A stretch of DNA of 64,000 nt from Anagrus nilaparvatae (Eukaryota; Arthropoda; Insecta; Hymenoptera; Mymaridae): contig JAKSXM010000263.1 in assembly GCA_022575985.1 (NCBI GenBank), forward strand, positions 6,552,001-6,616,000, in the 5' to 3' direction. Positions within the stretch are counted from its first letter, which is position 1, and every line of letters begins with the position of its first letter. The position numbers and the translations under genes are program-made. Shown here one piece after another: positions 56,129 through 64,000 of the stretch. A model generated the notes under the pieces. It was not told the DNA's origin and ran no database searches. It saw only the letters and a program-made list of their open reading frames with translations.

Positions 56129-56645
56129 TAACAATAAAGAAAAAAATAAACCCAAAGACAAAAAACAAAGGAAAAACATGTATACTTATGCATGGAAATT
56201 AATAATACTATTAACTGAACTAATCTAGAAATTTAAGTATAAACAATTTTAATAATATAAGAAAGTTGAATTATCTAAAACTACAAGTATATATTAACCA
56301 TAAAAATAAGAATATCAAAAAACAGAAAAAATATATATACATAAATAAGAAAAATAACATATAAAAAAAAAAATAATAATATTAAAAATAGATCAATAAA
56401 TAAATAATAAAATAAACAAATAAGAAAATAATTAAATGTGAGTAAAATTAATAGCGAAATTTACTGCTTATAAAATTAGGATAAACATTTATACTAGAAA
56501 AAATATTAAATACTAAAAAAGACTATAAATTTTATGTAACAACTATGTAAATTTTAATTTTAGCTAAAATTTTTTAAATGTATTTTTTTTGAATATTCTT
56601 GTAAAACAATGTATTATGTTAAACAAGACAATAAACTACTACTAC
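56129..56645 (+). other. LINE-C 3' UTR
   Basis: AT-rich, matches 37582-38100, ends GACAATAAACTACTACTAC. Confidence 0.85.
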
Positions 56646-56656
56646 TACAGTGTGAT

Positions 56657-57914
56657 TGAGCTAACACCAGAGCTATTTTACCCCAAATGTTTTTGCGTAA
56701 AATTTACTCTTATATGGCTCGTTTTCATTTTTTTTGAAAGCTTTCAAAAAATAAAAATAAAAAATTCCTGTTTTAAAGTCCAAACAAGGCTTTTTAGACT
56801 TTTTACCAATAGTTATTCAGTGTTGCATAAAAATCACCATAACGAACATTTTACATCAATTTATTACGTTTTTTTATACAATTATAAGGTAAAAACAGCT
56901 TAAAACCATTAAAAACCAAAATCGTTACATACGGCCTTAATATATGAATTTTTCTAGGTTTCATGTATTTTAGAGAACAATATCATATATTTTTATAGAA
57001 TTCTTACTAAAAAAAACGAGTTTTGGAAGTAAATTTTAAAAATATTTAATAATTTTTAAAAAAAAGAGGAACGGTAAAGGCTTTTTTATAGAAAAATCAA
57101 AATAATTCGTAGACAAATGAACAAAAAAACTTTTCCGTTTGGAAAGTAAAGTATTTTTATGATTGAAACTTCCTAAGTTTTTAATATTTTAATTACTACG
57201 CTTCTGAATTGAAGATCCATGGGGGTACGGTAAAGGCTTTTGTTTTCGTCCCTTCGTGATTTCTGAACTTGAACTGATTTTGTTTTCCTATTTAAGGACC
57301 TCTTAAAGTGCTCTCGATGTGAGAATTTATTTTTTATATATTTAAGTTGTCATTTATGTTATTAAAAGGTTTTAAAAATGTTTTTATGAAGAGAAATCAA
57401 TTTTAATATAAATAAATTACGTATTACGTAAAAATTTTGTAAAATCGCGTGACACACCTTCTCACCCTTGTAATAATTAGTAAAAGTAAGTTTAAATTTT
57501 TTCTATATGGAAAAAGTTTAACCTTATGATATATCAATTAATCCCCAAATATGCTATATTTTTATGTTTTATAGTAGTTAAAACATTAAATTATGTTGAT
57601 TTTCATGGTGTACCATCAAAAACTTATTGAACTTAAAAATTTAAAAAAAAAAATTTTTTTAAATAATGCATCTGGTAGTCAGAAACGTGCTGTACGTCAC
57701 TTTTGCAAAAAAAACGATAATGAGCCATATATATGAATGAAAAGTGTTATTAACTTCGAAATAATATTTATTTTTTTAAAAAAACTAAAAATGCGCAAAT
57801 AAAATTCAATTAAATTTTTGAATTTTCTACTATGTATTTAAAACATATTATTGAAACTAAAAATTAATTTAATTTCTACTAAATAAAAATTTTCGAATAA
57901 AATAATTTTTATAA
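56657..57914. other. Noncoding stretch
   Basis: No gene seen. ACGGTAAAGGCTTTT occurs twice (57073, 57230), a hint of a diverged repeat. The frame near 56589 straddles the LINE tail and is not a gene. Confidence 0.5.
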
Positions 57915-57950
57915 TTAACCCTGCGGTACCCGCGTGGTATACGAAAATCC
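57915..57950 (-). repeat. piggyBac-type terminal inverted repeat with TTAA
   Basis: TTAA (57915-57918) followed by CCCTGCGGTACCCGCGTGG. piggyBac elements end in CCC next to a TTAA target. It lies ~400 bp beyond the transposase stop, as expected for the 3' end of the minus-strand element. The other end was not found. Confidence 0.75.
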
Positions 57951-58324
57951 GAGCACTCTGGCGGGCTACAGCTGTATCCCACTGCAATTTTTTTTTTGCA
58001 ATACTATATGTAATATTTTTTACCTCTATATGTTTTTTATATTTATTGCAACATTAGATATGATATAGTAAATATAATAGCTTATTTTTTTTTTTTTATT
58101 TAAAATTGTAAAATTTATTATTAAAAAATTTTGTATTTTAACAAATTTGTTAGCTTAAAAATGTTGCTAACTTTGGCAAGGAAATACTGAATTTTTTTTC
58201 AAGGTATGAATAATAAAAAGTGTTTTTATTTAAAAGAAGATTTATTCAAAAATACATTGAGTATAATATTTCGACCGTAAATTGAAAATTTATTTCTTAT
58301 AACCATGAAAAAGAAAATAATTGC

Positions 58325-58964
58325 CTAATTTACAAAAATTGAAATTTGAAGTAAAATGCTGCATTTACAGGTCGATCGGTCATGTGATCGTCCACATAGG
58401 TAGCACCGGCCCACTTTGTCTTGTGTGATACGAACTCGAGGTACTTCGATCCCCAAGATTCTTCTCGCTCTTTCTTTCAAATCTACTGGAAGAACTGTTA
58501 ATTCTATACGTTTTCTTATCTGTGGCTGAATTAGATCCCAAGCTAGGTTTTCAAGAAATTTTCGCCTTTTTATGATTGAATCTGAACAATGGTTGAACGC
58601 ATAAATGCGCGAAGCATTTATTCCAGATATGTTTATAAGATCATAAAAGAGAACTATTGGCCAGCGTTTAGTGTTCCTTGAAACATCATATTTATTGCAC
58701 TATTTGATCAACTAAATCCACACCAACTTTTGTTTTATTATAAAAAGAAACAATCTCTGGCTTATCGTCATTATTTATTGCCTGATTAGAATGCATTGTA
58801 CTTAGCAGAATAACAGCCTTGTTTTTTTTAGTGCAGTAAGATACTAGAGTCTTTTGTTTATGATGTGCGCAAATGGAGGAGTGCACCTCACGGTCCTTGC
58901 TTGCTTTAAGGTCTTTAGGTATACCTAAAAAAATGAAAATTTTAGGGGTAAATAGACCTGGCAT
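58325..58964 (-). pseudogene. piggyBac-like transposase, C-terminal half
   Basis: DDE_Tnp_1_7 family. From 58964: GIPKDLKASKDREVHSS, KNKAVILLSTMHSN, KPEIVSFYNKTKVGVDLVDQ, the region with the third catalytic Asp; after a slip at 58692, KYDVSRNTKRWPIVLFYDLI, NISGINASRIYA, then the C-terminal Cys-rich finger RCYLCGRSHDRSTCKC, ending at 58325. The first two catalytic Asp and the N-terminus are absent; upstream DNA to 59320 shows nothing. It is a dead fragment. Confidence 0.92.
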
Positions 58965-59320
58965 TCAGATATTCTCATATAAAAAAATAACGACTAAGAG
59001 AGCGACAAATTTACCTGGTTATAATAGAAGTTATAATACCAACAGAAGTTACTTAATCTAAAACCTTTAATATATTATTTGAGATATACTCGTGAGGTGT
59101 TTCTTTGCAGAGTGTGTCTATAAAGAGTGACGAAACGTAGGCAACTCCTGCTGCCATTTTCTGCTTAATTCGCCTTTTTTTAAACTTAACTCTGTCAAAA
59201 AAAAGTCTTCAAATCTGTTTAAAATTTTTTTGTTTAAAATGGGATTTTTTTTTGTTTAAATTAATTAAAAAACAATTAAATTTACTATTTTTTTAGTAGT
59301 TCTCGCACAAAAAGGACCAA
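58965..59320. other. Noncoding stretch
   Basis: No gene. ACAGAGTGTGTCTATA at about 59109 also occurs at 26258, possibly the end of an unrecognised repeat. Confidence 0.4.
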
Positions 59321-59412
59321 ACTATTTTCCTATATGATATTCCACTTGATTGAACCATATTCCAAGATGAATTTTCCGAGATGGTGGGCCAAAAAACATA
59401 AAAAAGGGAAAT
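59321..59412. repeat. 117-bp satellite monomer, left part, interrupted by PLE-E
   Basis: AATTTTCCGAGATGGTGGGC-CAAAAAACATAAAAAAGGGAA matches the satellite of 42425-43090. The monomer resumes at about 61088 (CTTTATAGATTGCCTGGAGC). Left AAATTTATA and right AACTTTATA at the break are a likely target duplication. Confidence 0.75.
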
Positions 59413-60190
59413 TTATAAATTATTCGGAAACCTACACTCGGAATCATACAGAATCGAAAAAGCCATCTTGGATATTTTATCTTCTAATATTAAAATGCAT
59501 AACACTCATAGTGTAAAAAACAGCATAGAATTCATAAATAAAATCAAAAATATAAATTTAAAGAAAGCATATAAAATAGCATCATTCGACATAGTCAGTT
59601 TATTTTCAAATATTCCAGTCACAGAAACAATAGCTTTAGTTAAAGAAAACTTAATGAATAATAATAATCTCAACAATCAACAAATAAATAAAGTAATTAA
59701 ATTATTAACATTAGTATTATCACAGAATTATTTCACCTTTAATAAAAATATTTATACACAAAATCAAGGCTTGGCAATGGGCTCACCATTAACCGGTTTT
59801 CTAGCTGGCATATACCTAAACCACTATCAACAAAAATATCTTTTTTCAAACAACAATATTTACACAAAAAACATTATATCATACTCACAATATGTGGATG
59901 ATATTTTTATCATATACAATGGTACCAATAGATAACTAGACAGCCTAAAAGCATATTTAAACAGTATGGACAATAATATACAGTTGACACTGGAAGTAGA
60001 AAATGAAAATAAAATAAACTTTTTGGATATCAATATTTTAAAATCAGGAGACAATTTTGAATTTAATATATACGGAAAACCAACAAAATGCAGATTCACG
60101 TCACCCTTACTCGCAGAAAATGGCCAGCTTCAACGCCTTCGTACACAGATAACTCACTTTTCCACTCAGCCAAGACAACTACAATATTGA
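59413..60190 (+). pseudogene. PLE-E: reverse transcriptase, 5'-truncated
   Basis: Starts within the RT (YRIEKAILDILSS, equivalent to PLE-B near residue 365). 59468-59935: AYKIASFDIVSLFSNIPVTE (first Asp), NQGLAMGSPLTGFLAGIYL (motif B), YSQYVDDIFIIY (YVDD catalytic box). After a stop at 59933, 59966-60190 has the thumb NKINFLDINILKSGDNFEF, IYGKPTKCRF. Frameshifts separate it from the endonuclease. PLE RT is related to telomerase RT. Confidence 0.92.
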
Positions 60191-60411
60191 AGTCAGTACC
60201 ATAAAACACATAGCAATAACCAATGGATATAACAGCAATATAATAGAAAAATTAATCTACAAACACAAAAATCATTAAACCAGAAACAAAATACGTATCT
60301 GCAACCATACTCCTTTTATTCTTATTAATAATTTTAAAAAATTAACTACTAAGTCAGTTTTCAAACTAACAATAAAATATCCAAGTTACTTAGGAATACT
60401 CATAATATAGA

Positions 60412-60790
60412 AGAAAAGAATTTAGAAGAAAAATCCGGCATATATAAGCTTTATTGTGACAACTGCGAATCCTTTTACATTGGTCAAACTGGCAGAACAT
60501 CTCAGCAAGATGCACGGAAACTTACCATAGTCGCAGAAAATCTAAAGTCGAACTTCGTTAAACATATGGTAAAAGAAAATCATAACTGCTCCAGTTTACA
60601 GATCTTAAAGCCACTGCATATATGCAATAAAGGAAATATTATTATGAACGCTTTCGAGAAATTTGAAATATATAAAGCATTTAAATTTCAATCATCAAAA
60701 ATTTTAAATGACCAGTTACATTTTAAATCAAATTCCTTATATAATATAGCGATAGACATAAACAACAAAAGCAATAATAATAATATCTAA
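60412..60790 (+). pseudogene. PLE-E: GIY-YIG endonuclease domain
   Basis: EEKSGIYKLYCDNCESFYIG QTGRT gives the GIY...YIG core with C-x2-C. After a shift near 60500, NFVKHMVKENHNCSSLQILK then LHICNKGNIIMNAFEKFEIY, the same C-terminal block as PLE-C, to the stop at 60788. The catalytic Arg and EH region is scrambled by the frameshift. Confidence 0.9.
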
Positions 60791-60982
60791 TAAACGTGTT
60801 TTAAATTTTTAAATTATTATTCTATCAAGCATATTAAAATCAGTGTTTCGCCGGCCTTTAAAGTGCGCGCTCAAAATGTCAACACAATGTTGTTTTGTGC
60901 AAATAAATATTTTATTTATTATATTTATTAAACATTTTGTACTTTTTATGTAATTAATGTTAAGTGTTAGTGTTTTAATACA

Positions 60983-61026
60983 CCTTGATAATGGAATTAT
61001 AATACAAGTTTCGAAACGCGTCGGTT
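60983..61026 (+). ncRNA. Hammerhead-ribozyme-like motif, PLE-E (U3-A8 variant)
   Basis: Stem I ACC/GGT; core TTGATAA, i.e. CUGAUGA with C3 to U and G8 to A, positions that pair with each other in hammerheads, so the change is compensatory; stem II GGAAT/GTTTC with one wobble and an A/T-rich loop, separated from the core by one T as in PLE-C; GAAA; ACGCGT (self-complementary helix III); C17. ~200 bp after the PLE-E stop. PLE-E ends near 61085. Confidence 0.55.
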
Positions 61027-61084
61027 TTTACGTTAAATAATTACGAAATCATTAGACGCATGGATTATTCAGGTAAAATAAATA

Positions 61085-61141
61085 ACTTTATAGATTGCCT
61101 GGAGCTTTTGAAGGTTCAGAAAAACGTTTTTATGAATAAGT
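61085..61141. repeat. 117-bp satellite monomer, right part
   Basis: AACTTTATAGATTGCCTGGA, GCTTTTGAAGGTTCAGAAAA, CGTTTTTATGAATAAG continues the monomer left at 59401. Confidence 0.75.
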
Positions 61142-61411
61142 AGAGAAATTACGGGCAATAAATAATAACAAAAATTAATTTATTTAACAATATTTATTAA
61201 TTAACACTAGAGATTAAACAAATGAGACAAATTACTGCGTCTTGGGGAACAGCAAGTCTTATCTTTAAATTTTACAATCTATAAATTTCATAAGTAATTA
61301 ATTAGAAATCTTTCTAAAATAATTAATTGAAAGGCATACCTGTAAGAAGTATTGGGTTTCCTGAACGTGTTTAATATACCGTGCAAGTGTAGGCGTCCAA
61401 AGATTTAATTC
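61142..61411. other. Noncoding stretch
   Basis: AT-rich; nothing recognised. Confidence 0.4.
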
Positions 61412-62950
61412 TTAATCTGCTTCTGGAGCCATATATTTTGCAGTCACTGGATATATTTCTAATACCAAATTGACCCAAAATTCAGCTAGAACTTTACCTG
61501 CAAAGTCAAAATTTTGTCTCTTAAGATCTTTATTTATAGTTCTCCCACTTGCATCTAAGTGGTAGCTCGAATTGATCAATTTAGACAGTTCTTTGTTCAG
61601 AGGTGCCATTCTGCGCTCTACTCGGTTACATGCCCTTTTTCCTGGTGCATTTGTAGCAATATATATCACATCCAAATTAAGGTTCCTGAAATGCTGTATA
61701 GCTTGAGTGATTACATTCGGATATCGTGGGTTCTCGTCAGACCCACCATCCGTAGTTCTGATTATTATTTGTTTAGTTTCTTTTTTTTTCGTCTTTAAAA
61801 ATTCATCAAAAGAATCAATTATAAACAATCTATTAAAATTATTTGCATGCGTATTTGCCGTTGAAAATGAATGCTTTGCATTGCGAACAGCTACAAAAGT
61901 TGGGCCTGAGTATGTAACAGCATCTGGTCTTATCTCATTTTCAATAATTTTAACAGCTGCGTAAATTGAGGGTATCAATTTATGTTTTCCAGCAACTATA
62001 AAATTATGATTTGGTAAACTTACTGTGTATTCTATGTGCACCAAAAAAGCTGCCTGCGATTTGCTGCAGTTATACCGCTTTATTTTCACATGAAAGAAAT
62101 GCACATTCCTAAAATTGAAGTTAAAACTATCAAATCTCTTATTGTGGTAAGACAAAAATATTTATATATGTTCTTTACGATAATTAGATTGCGGACGGCA
62201 TAATCTTACTGGAACCGTGTTGATGTGTCACTTGTCTTCAATAGGTTTCGTTCTTCTTGTTAATAACCTATAAGCAGCCGATGACTTACAGTATTCAAAG
62301 CTAAGTTTTTCTAATTCTTCAACCCTCTCATGGGAATAACTCCCCTCTACTTTAGTCACATATACAGAGTATACATACGCAGCGAATATCAAAATACGCA
62401 GCGGTTACAAGAATGCGTTCAAGTCACACAGAGAAGTTTTGTGGCTCTATTCCCATGAAAGGATTAAATAAATCCTGTAACGTTGTACAACTACGGAGAG
62501 TTTCTGATCGCCTTTTTTCACTAGCAAAAGCACCAAACATAGCTATACTTGCTGTAGCCTCTAATAAGCCTGGTTGATCATTTTCTTATCTTGGACGTCC
62601 GCTTTCTTCAGTAATATAAATTTTTTGGTTTTTAATTGCTTTAGGATTTTTTTTAAAAGTGTCTATTAAAAATTTCTTAAGCTTAGTTCTAAATTTTGCT
62701 AGTCGAATAGCTCAATTTTTCGTAATTCAAGAGATTTTTTTTATAGTCTAATTCTTTTCTTATATTTTTGATTAACTTTAAAGGATTTTCAATGCAAAAT
62801 ATTCCTGAATAGATTGCTTTTTGCACTGAATCTAATTGTGCTTGTAGAGTAATAATTTTAGTTTTAAGAGCTTCTTACCTTGGTTTAAAAGTAACTGTTT
62901 TTTTATTAAATTACTATTAGCAGAGTTTTTAGTACTCATTTCTTTTTAAT
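61412..62950 (-). pseudogene. Transposase-like protein of an unnamed family, decayed
   Basis: The 3' part 61412-62155 is one clean frame of 247 residues: LPNHNFIVAGKHKLIPSIYA, VTYSGPTFVAVRNAKHSFST, IIIRTTDGGSDENPRYPNVI, VIYIATNAPGKRACNRVERR-MAPLNKEL. Upstream, in broken frames, are NTVPVRLCRPQ (62195), AAYRLLTRRTKPIEDK (62250), LLEATASIAMFGAFASEKRR (62530) and an N-terminal KSANSN-type start near 62940. I know this D-G-G-x-D-E-N-P-R-Y ... N-A-P-G ... N-R-V-E-R-R-M protein only as an uncharacterised, multi-copy arthropod type, consistent with a DDE transposase. No TIRs were found nearby. Confidence 0.7.
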
Positions 62951-63241
62951 TGAAAATTTTGGCTCTTATAAAAAATTGTATTCACATAAATATTTTTATT
63001 TTATGCACATGAGAGACTAGCATTTAGGGATTATAAATTTAACTTTATTGAAAAATAATTTTGAATATATTTCTTTATTTAATTATTTTAAAATTTTTAT
63101 AAAATTTATCACACATTAATATATCATTTAACGTATTTTCTGTCTAGTCTCATATGTATAAAAAAAACAATATTTATGATTTAAAATTAATTAAAAATAT
63201 AATGATAATAATTGCAAAATTAAATGAAAATTTATGTATAC

Positions 63242-63374
63242 TTTTATTTTCATTATTATTATTATCCATAAAAGTATTAAATTTCAATACATCATGTTGA
63301 TTTCCTGCAGATGACAATTTTTTATTTTCAGGATTAACTTCGAAAGCAACCATGTTATTATTACTTTCAATGTT
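63242..63374 (-). pseudogene. Putative exon B of a minus-strand gene
   Basis: Acceptor ATATAG ends at 63375; the frame then reads NIESNNNMVAFEVNPENKKL, SSAGNQHDVLKFNTFMDNNN and reaches a donor-like AAAA-GTATAC at 63241. It joins in frame to exon A across an 89-bp intron (63375-63463). It may be an upstream exon of the transposase-like gene at 61412-62950, though the phase to that part does not fit cleanly. Confidence 0.4.
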
Positions 63375-63463
63375 CTATATTTAAAACGTACTTACAAATT
63401 AATAAATTGCAAATATATATTTTTCATAGAAAAACAAAACATTTTTTCAAAAATTATACTTAC

Positions 63464-63710
63464 ATTCTCGCTTACATTTATTACTTTATTTGTAGCAAAA
63501 TTTTTTGAAAATAACCTCAAAATACGCTCCGATTTAGAAATAGTAACCCGTTGCTTAAAACTTTCAATTAATTTAATTAAAACTCTTTGAAAATCAGCAA
63601 AATTTTTATTTTCTGATTTTGGGTCATTTCAAAGCTTATTAGCTTATTGTTGAGCTGTTACTGTCTTTTGTAGAGGTTGACATTTTTTGTAAGCCTTTTG
63701 TAATTCAGAT
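63464..63710 (-). pseudogene. Putative exon A of the same minus-strand gene
   Basis: Frame reads SELQKAYKKCQPLQKTVTAQ, two stops, then FADFQRVLIKLIESFKQRVT, ISKSERILRLFSKNFATNKV, INVSEN and a strong donor GTAAGTATAA at 63463. The two stops suggest decay. Function unknown. Confidence 0.4.
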
Positions 63711-64000
63711 CACAAATCACGTTTTGGAGCTATGATTAATTTTAAAACTTATTTTTTTTAAGTCAATTAAGAGAGAGCTACTTTATGAAAGATGTTTTAA
63801 AAAAGTATTTAAAGCGCTCTTATTCAGTTTCATAAATAATATGATTAAATGAACATCATGTTTATCTTTTATACTTTATATTCTTATTTTGCAGTAATTT
63901 TAAAGCAATAAAAATATTTGTTAACTGAATATTTTATTTCACTTAAAATTGTTTTTAAACGAAAAGTAAATCATTTCCAGTAATCAAAACATTAAACTCG
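63711..64000. other. Noncoding AT-rich end of window
   Basis: Nothing recognised. 62951-63241 is likewise AT-rich. Confidence 0.4.

Larger units (their letters stand above)
51994..56656 (+). mobile_element. LINE-C: whole insertion with target duplication
   Basis: TACAGTGTGAT at 51994-52004 and 56646-56656 flank a LINE whose 5' end (ACAGACGTGCGAG) starts near 52011, about 35 bases shorter than LINE-A, and whose (CTA)n tail ends near 56645. It carries ORF1, endonuclease, part of the RT, a 289-bp BEL LTR, and the ORF2 C-terminus. Confidence 0.85.

Noticed and set aside
1..64000. tRNA and rRNA genes
   Set aside because: No cloverleaf-like or rRNA-like segment was recognised by eye; a covariance search would be decisive.

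Overview
This is an AT-rich (roughly three quarters A+T), repeat-dominated window of animal nuclear DNA, most likely from an arthropod and probably an insect. The evidence is the mix of Copia, BEL/Pao, Jockey/CR1-type LINE, Penelope-like (PLE) and piggyBac fragments, plus spliceosomal-type splice sites. I cannot name the species. No intact host gene is evident. Two possible host or cryptic exons (4070-4219 minus, 39441-39601 plus) are the only candidates outside repeats.

Layout. 1-2.0 kb: decayed Copia pol, RT to RNase H, with a possible 3' LTR. 2-10.4 kb: noncoding DNA, a FLYWCH zinc-finger remnant, a degenerate ~720-bp repeat and two large foldback elements. 10.45-38.1 kb: one LINE copy (LINE-A) whose two halves are separated by a 24.7-kb BEL/Pao insertion. 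LINE-A has a 10-bp target duplication (TACTTATTTA). The BEL insertion has two 289-bp LTRs, a 5-bp target duplication (ATAGG) and a polypurine tract before the 3' LTR. Little of the BEL coding region survives (gag zinc knuckles and the pol C-terminus). The rest of its interior is a 2.4-kb palindrome containing a PLE 3' end, several satellite families, a second PLE, foldback elements, and a 2.9-kb DNA transposon with ~520-bp terminal inverted repeats and a 455-residue Cys-rich protein of a family I cannot name.

38-52 kb: possible exon, a 2.3-kb inverted-repeat element, a ~117-bp satellite, LINE-B (nearly whole RT, minus strand), a small MITE, two PLE C-terminal GIY-YIG remnants and a TTAA-flanked snapback MITE. 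52.0-56.65 kb: LINE-C, a sister of LINE-A with its own target duplication. Its 3' half carries the same BEL LTR plus LINE-A's flanking deletion junction, so LINE-C is a mosaic. 57.9-59.0 kb: piggyBac C-terminus and one TIR. 59.4-61.08 kb: another PLE, inserted inside a monomer of the 117-bp satellite. 61.4-63.7 kb: a decayed minus-strand transposase-like gene of an unnamed family, with an apparent in-frame intron upstream.

The most interesting shared signal is in the PLEs. Four different PLE lineages carry, near their 3' ends and in the sense orientation, a hammerhead-ribozyme-like core: CUGANGA or a variant, stem II, GAAA, then a short self-complementary helix III segment followed by H17. 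Hammerheads in PLEs are established knowledge; these particular copies, with palindromic helix III segments suited to dimeric folding, were read directly here. All gene content is mobile-element derived and most of it is broken, so the window reads as a graveyard of nested insertions rather than a functioning gene cluster.
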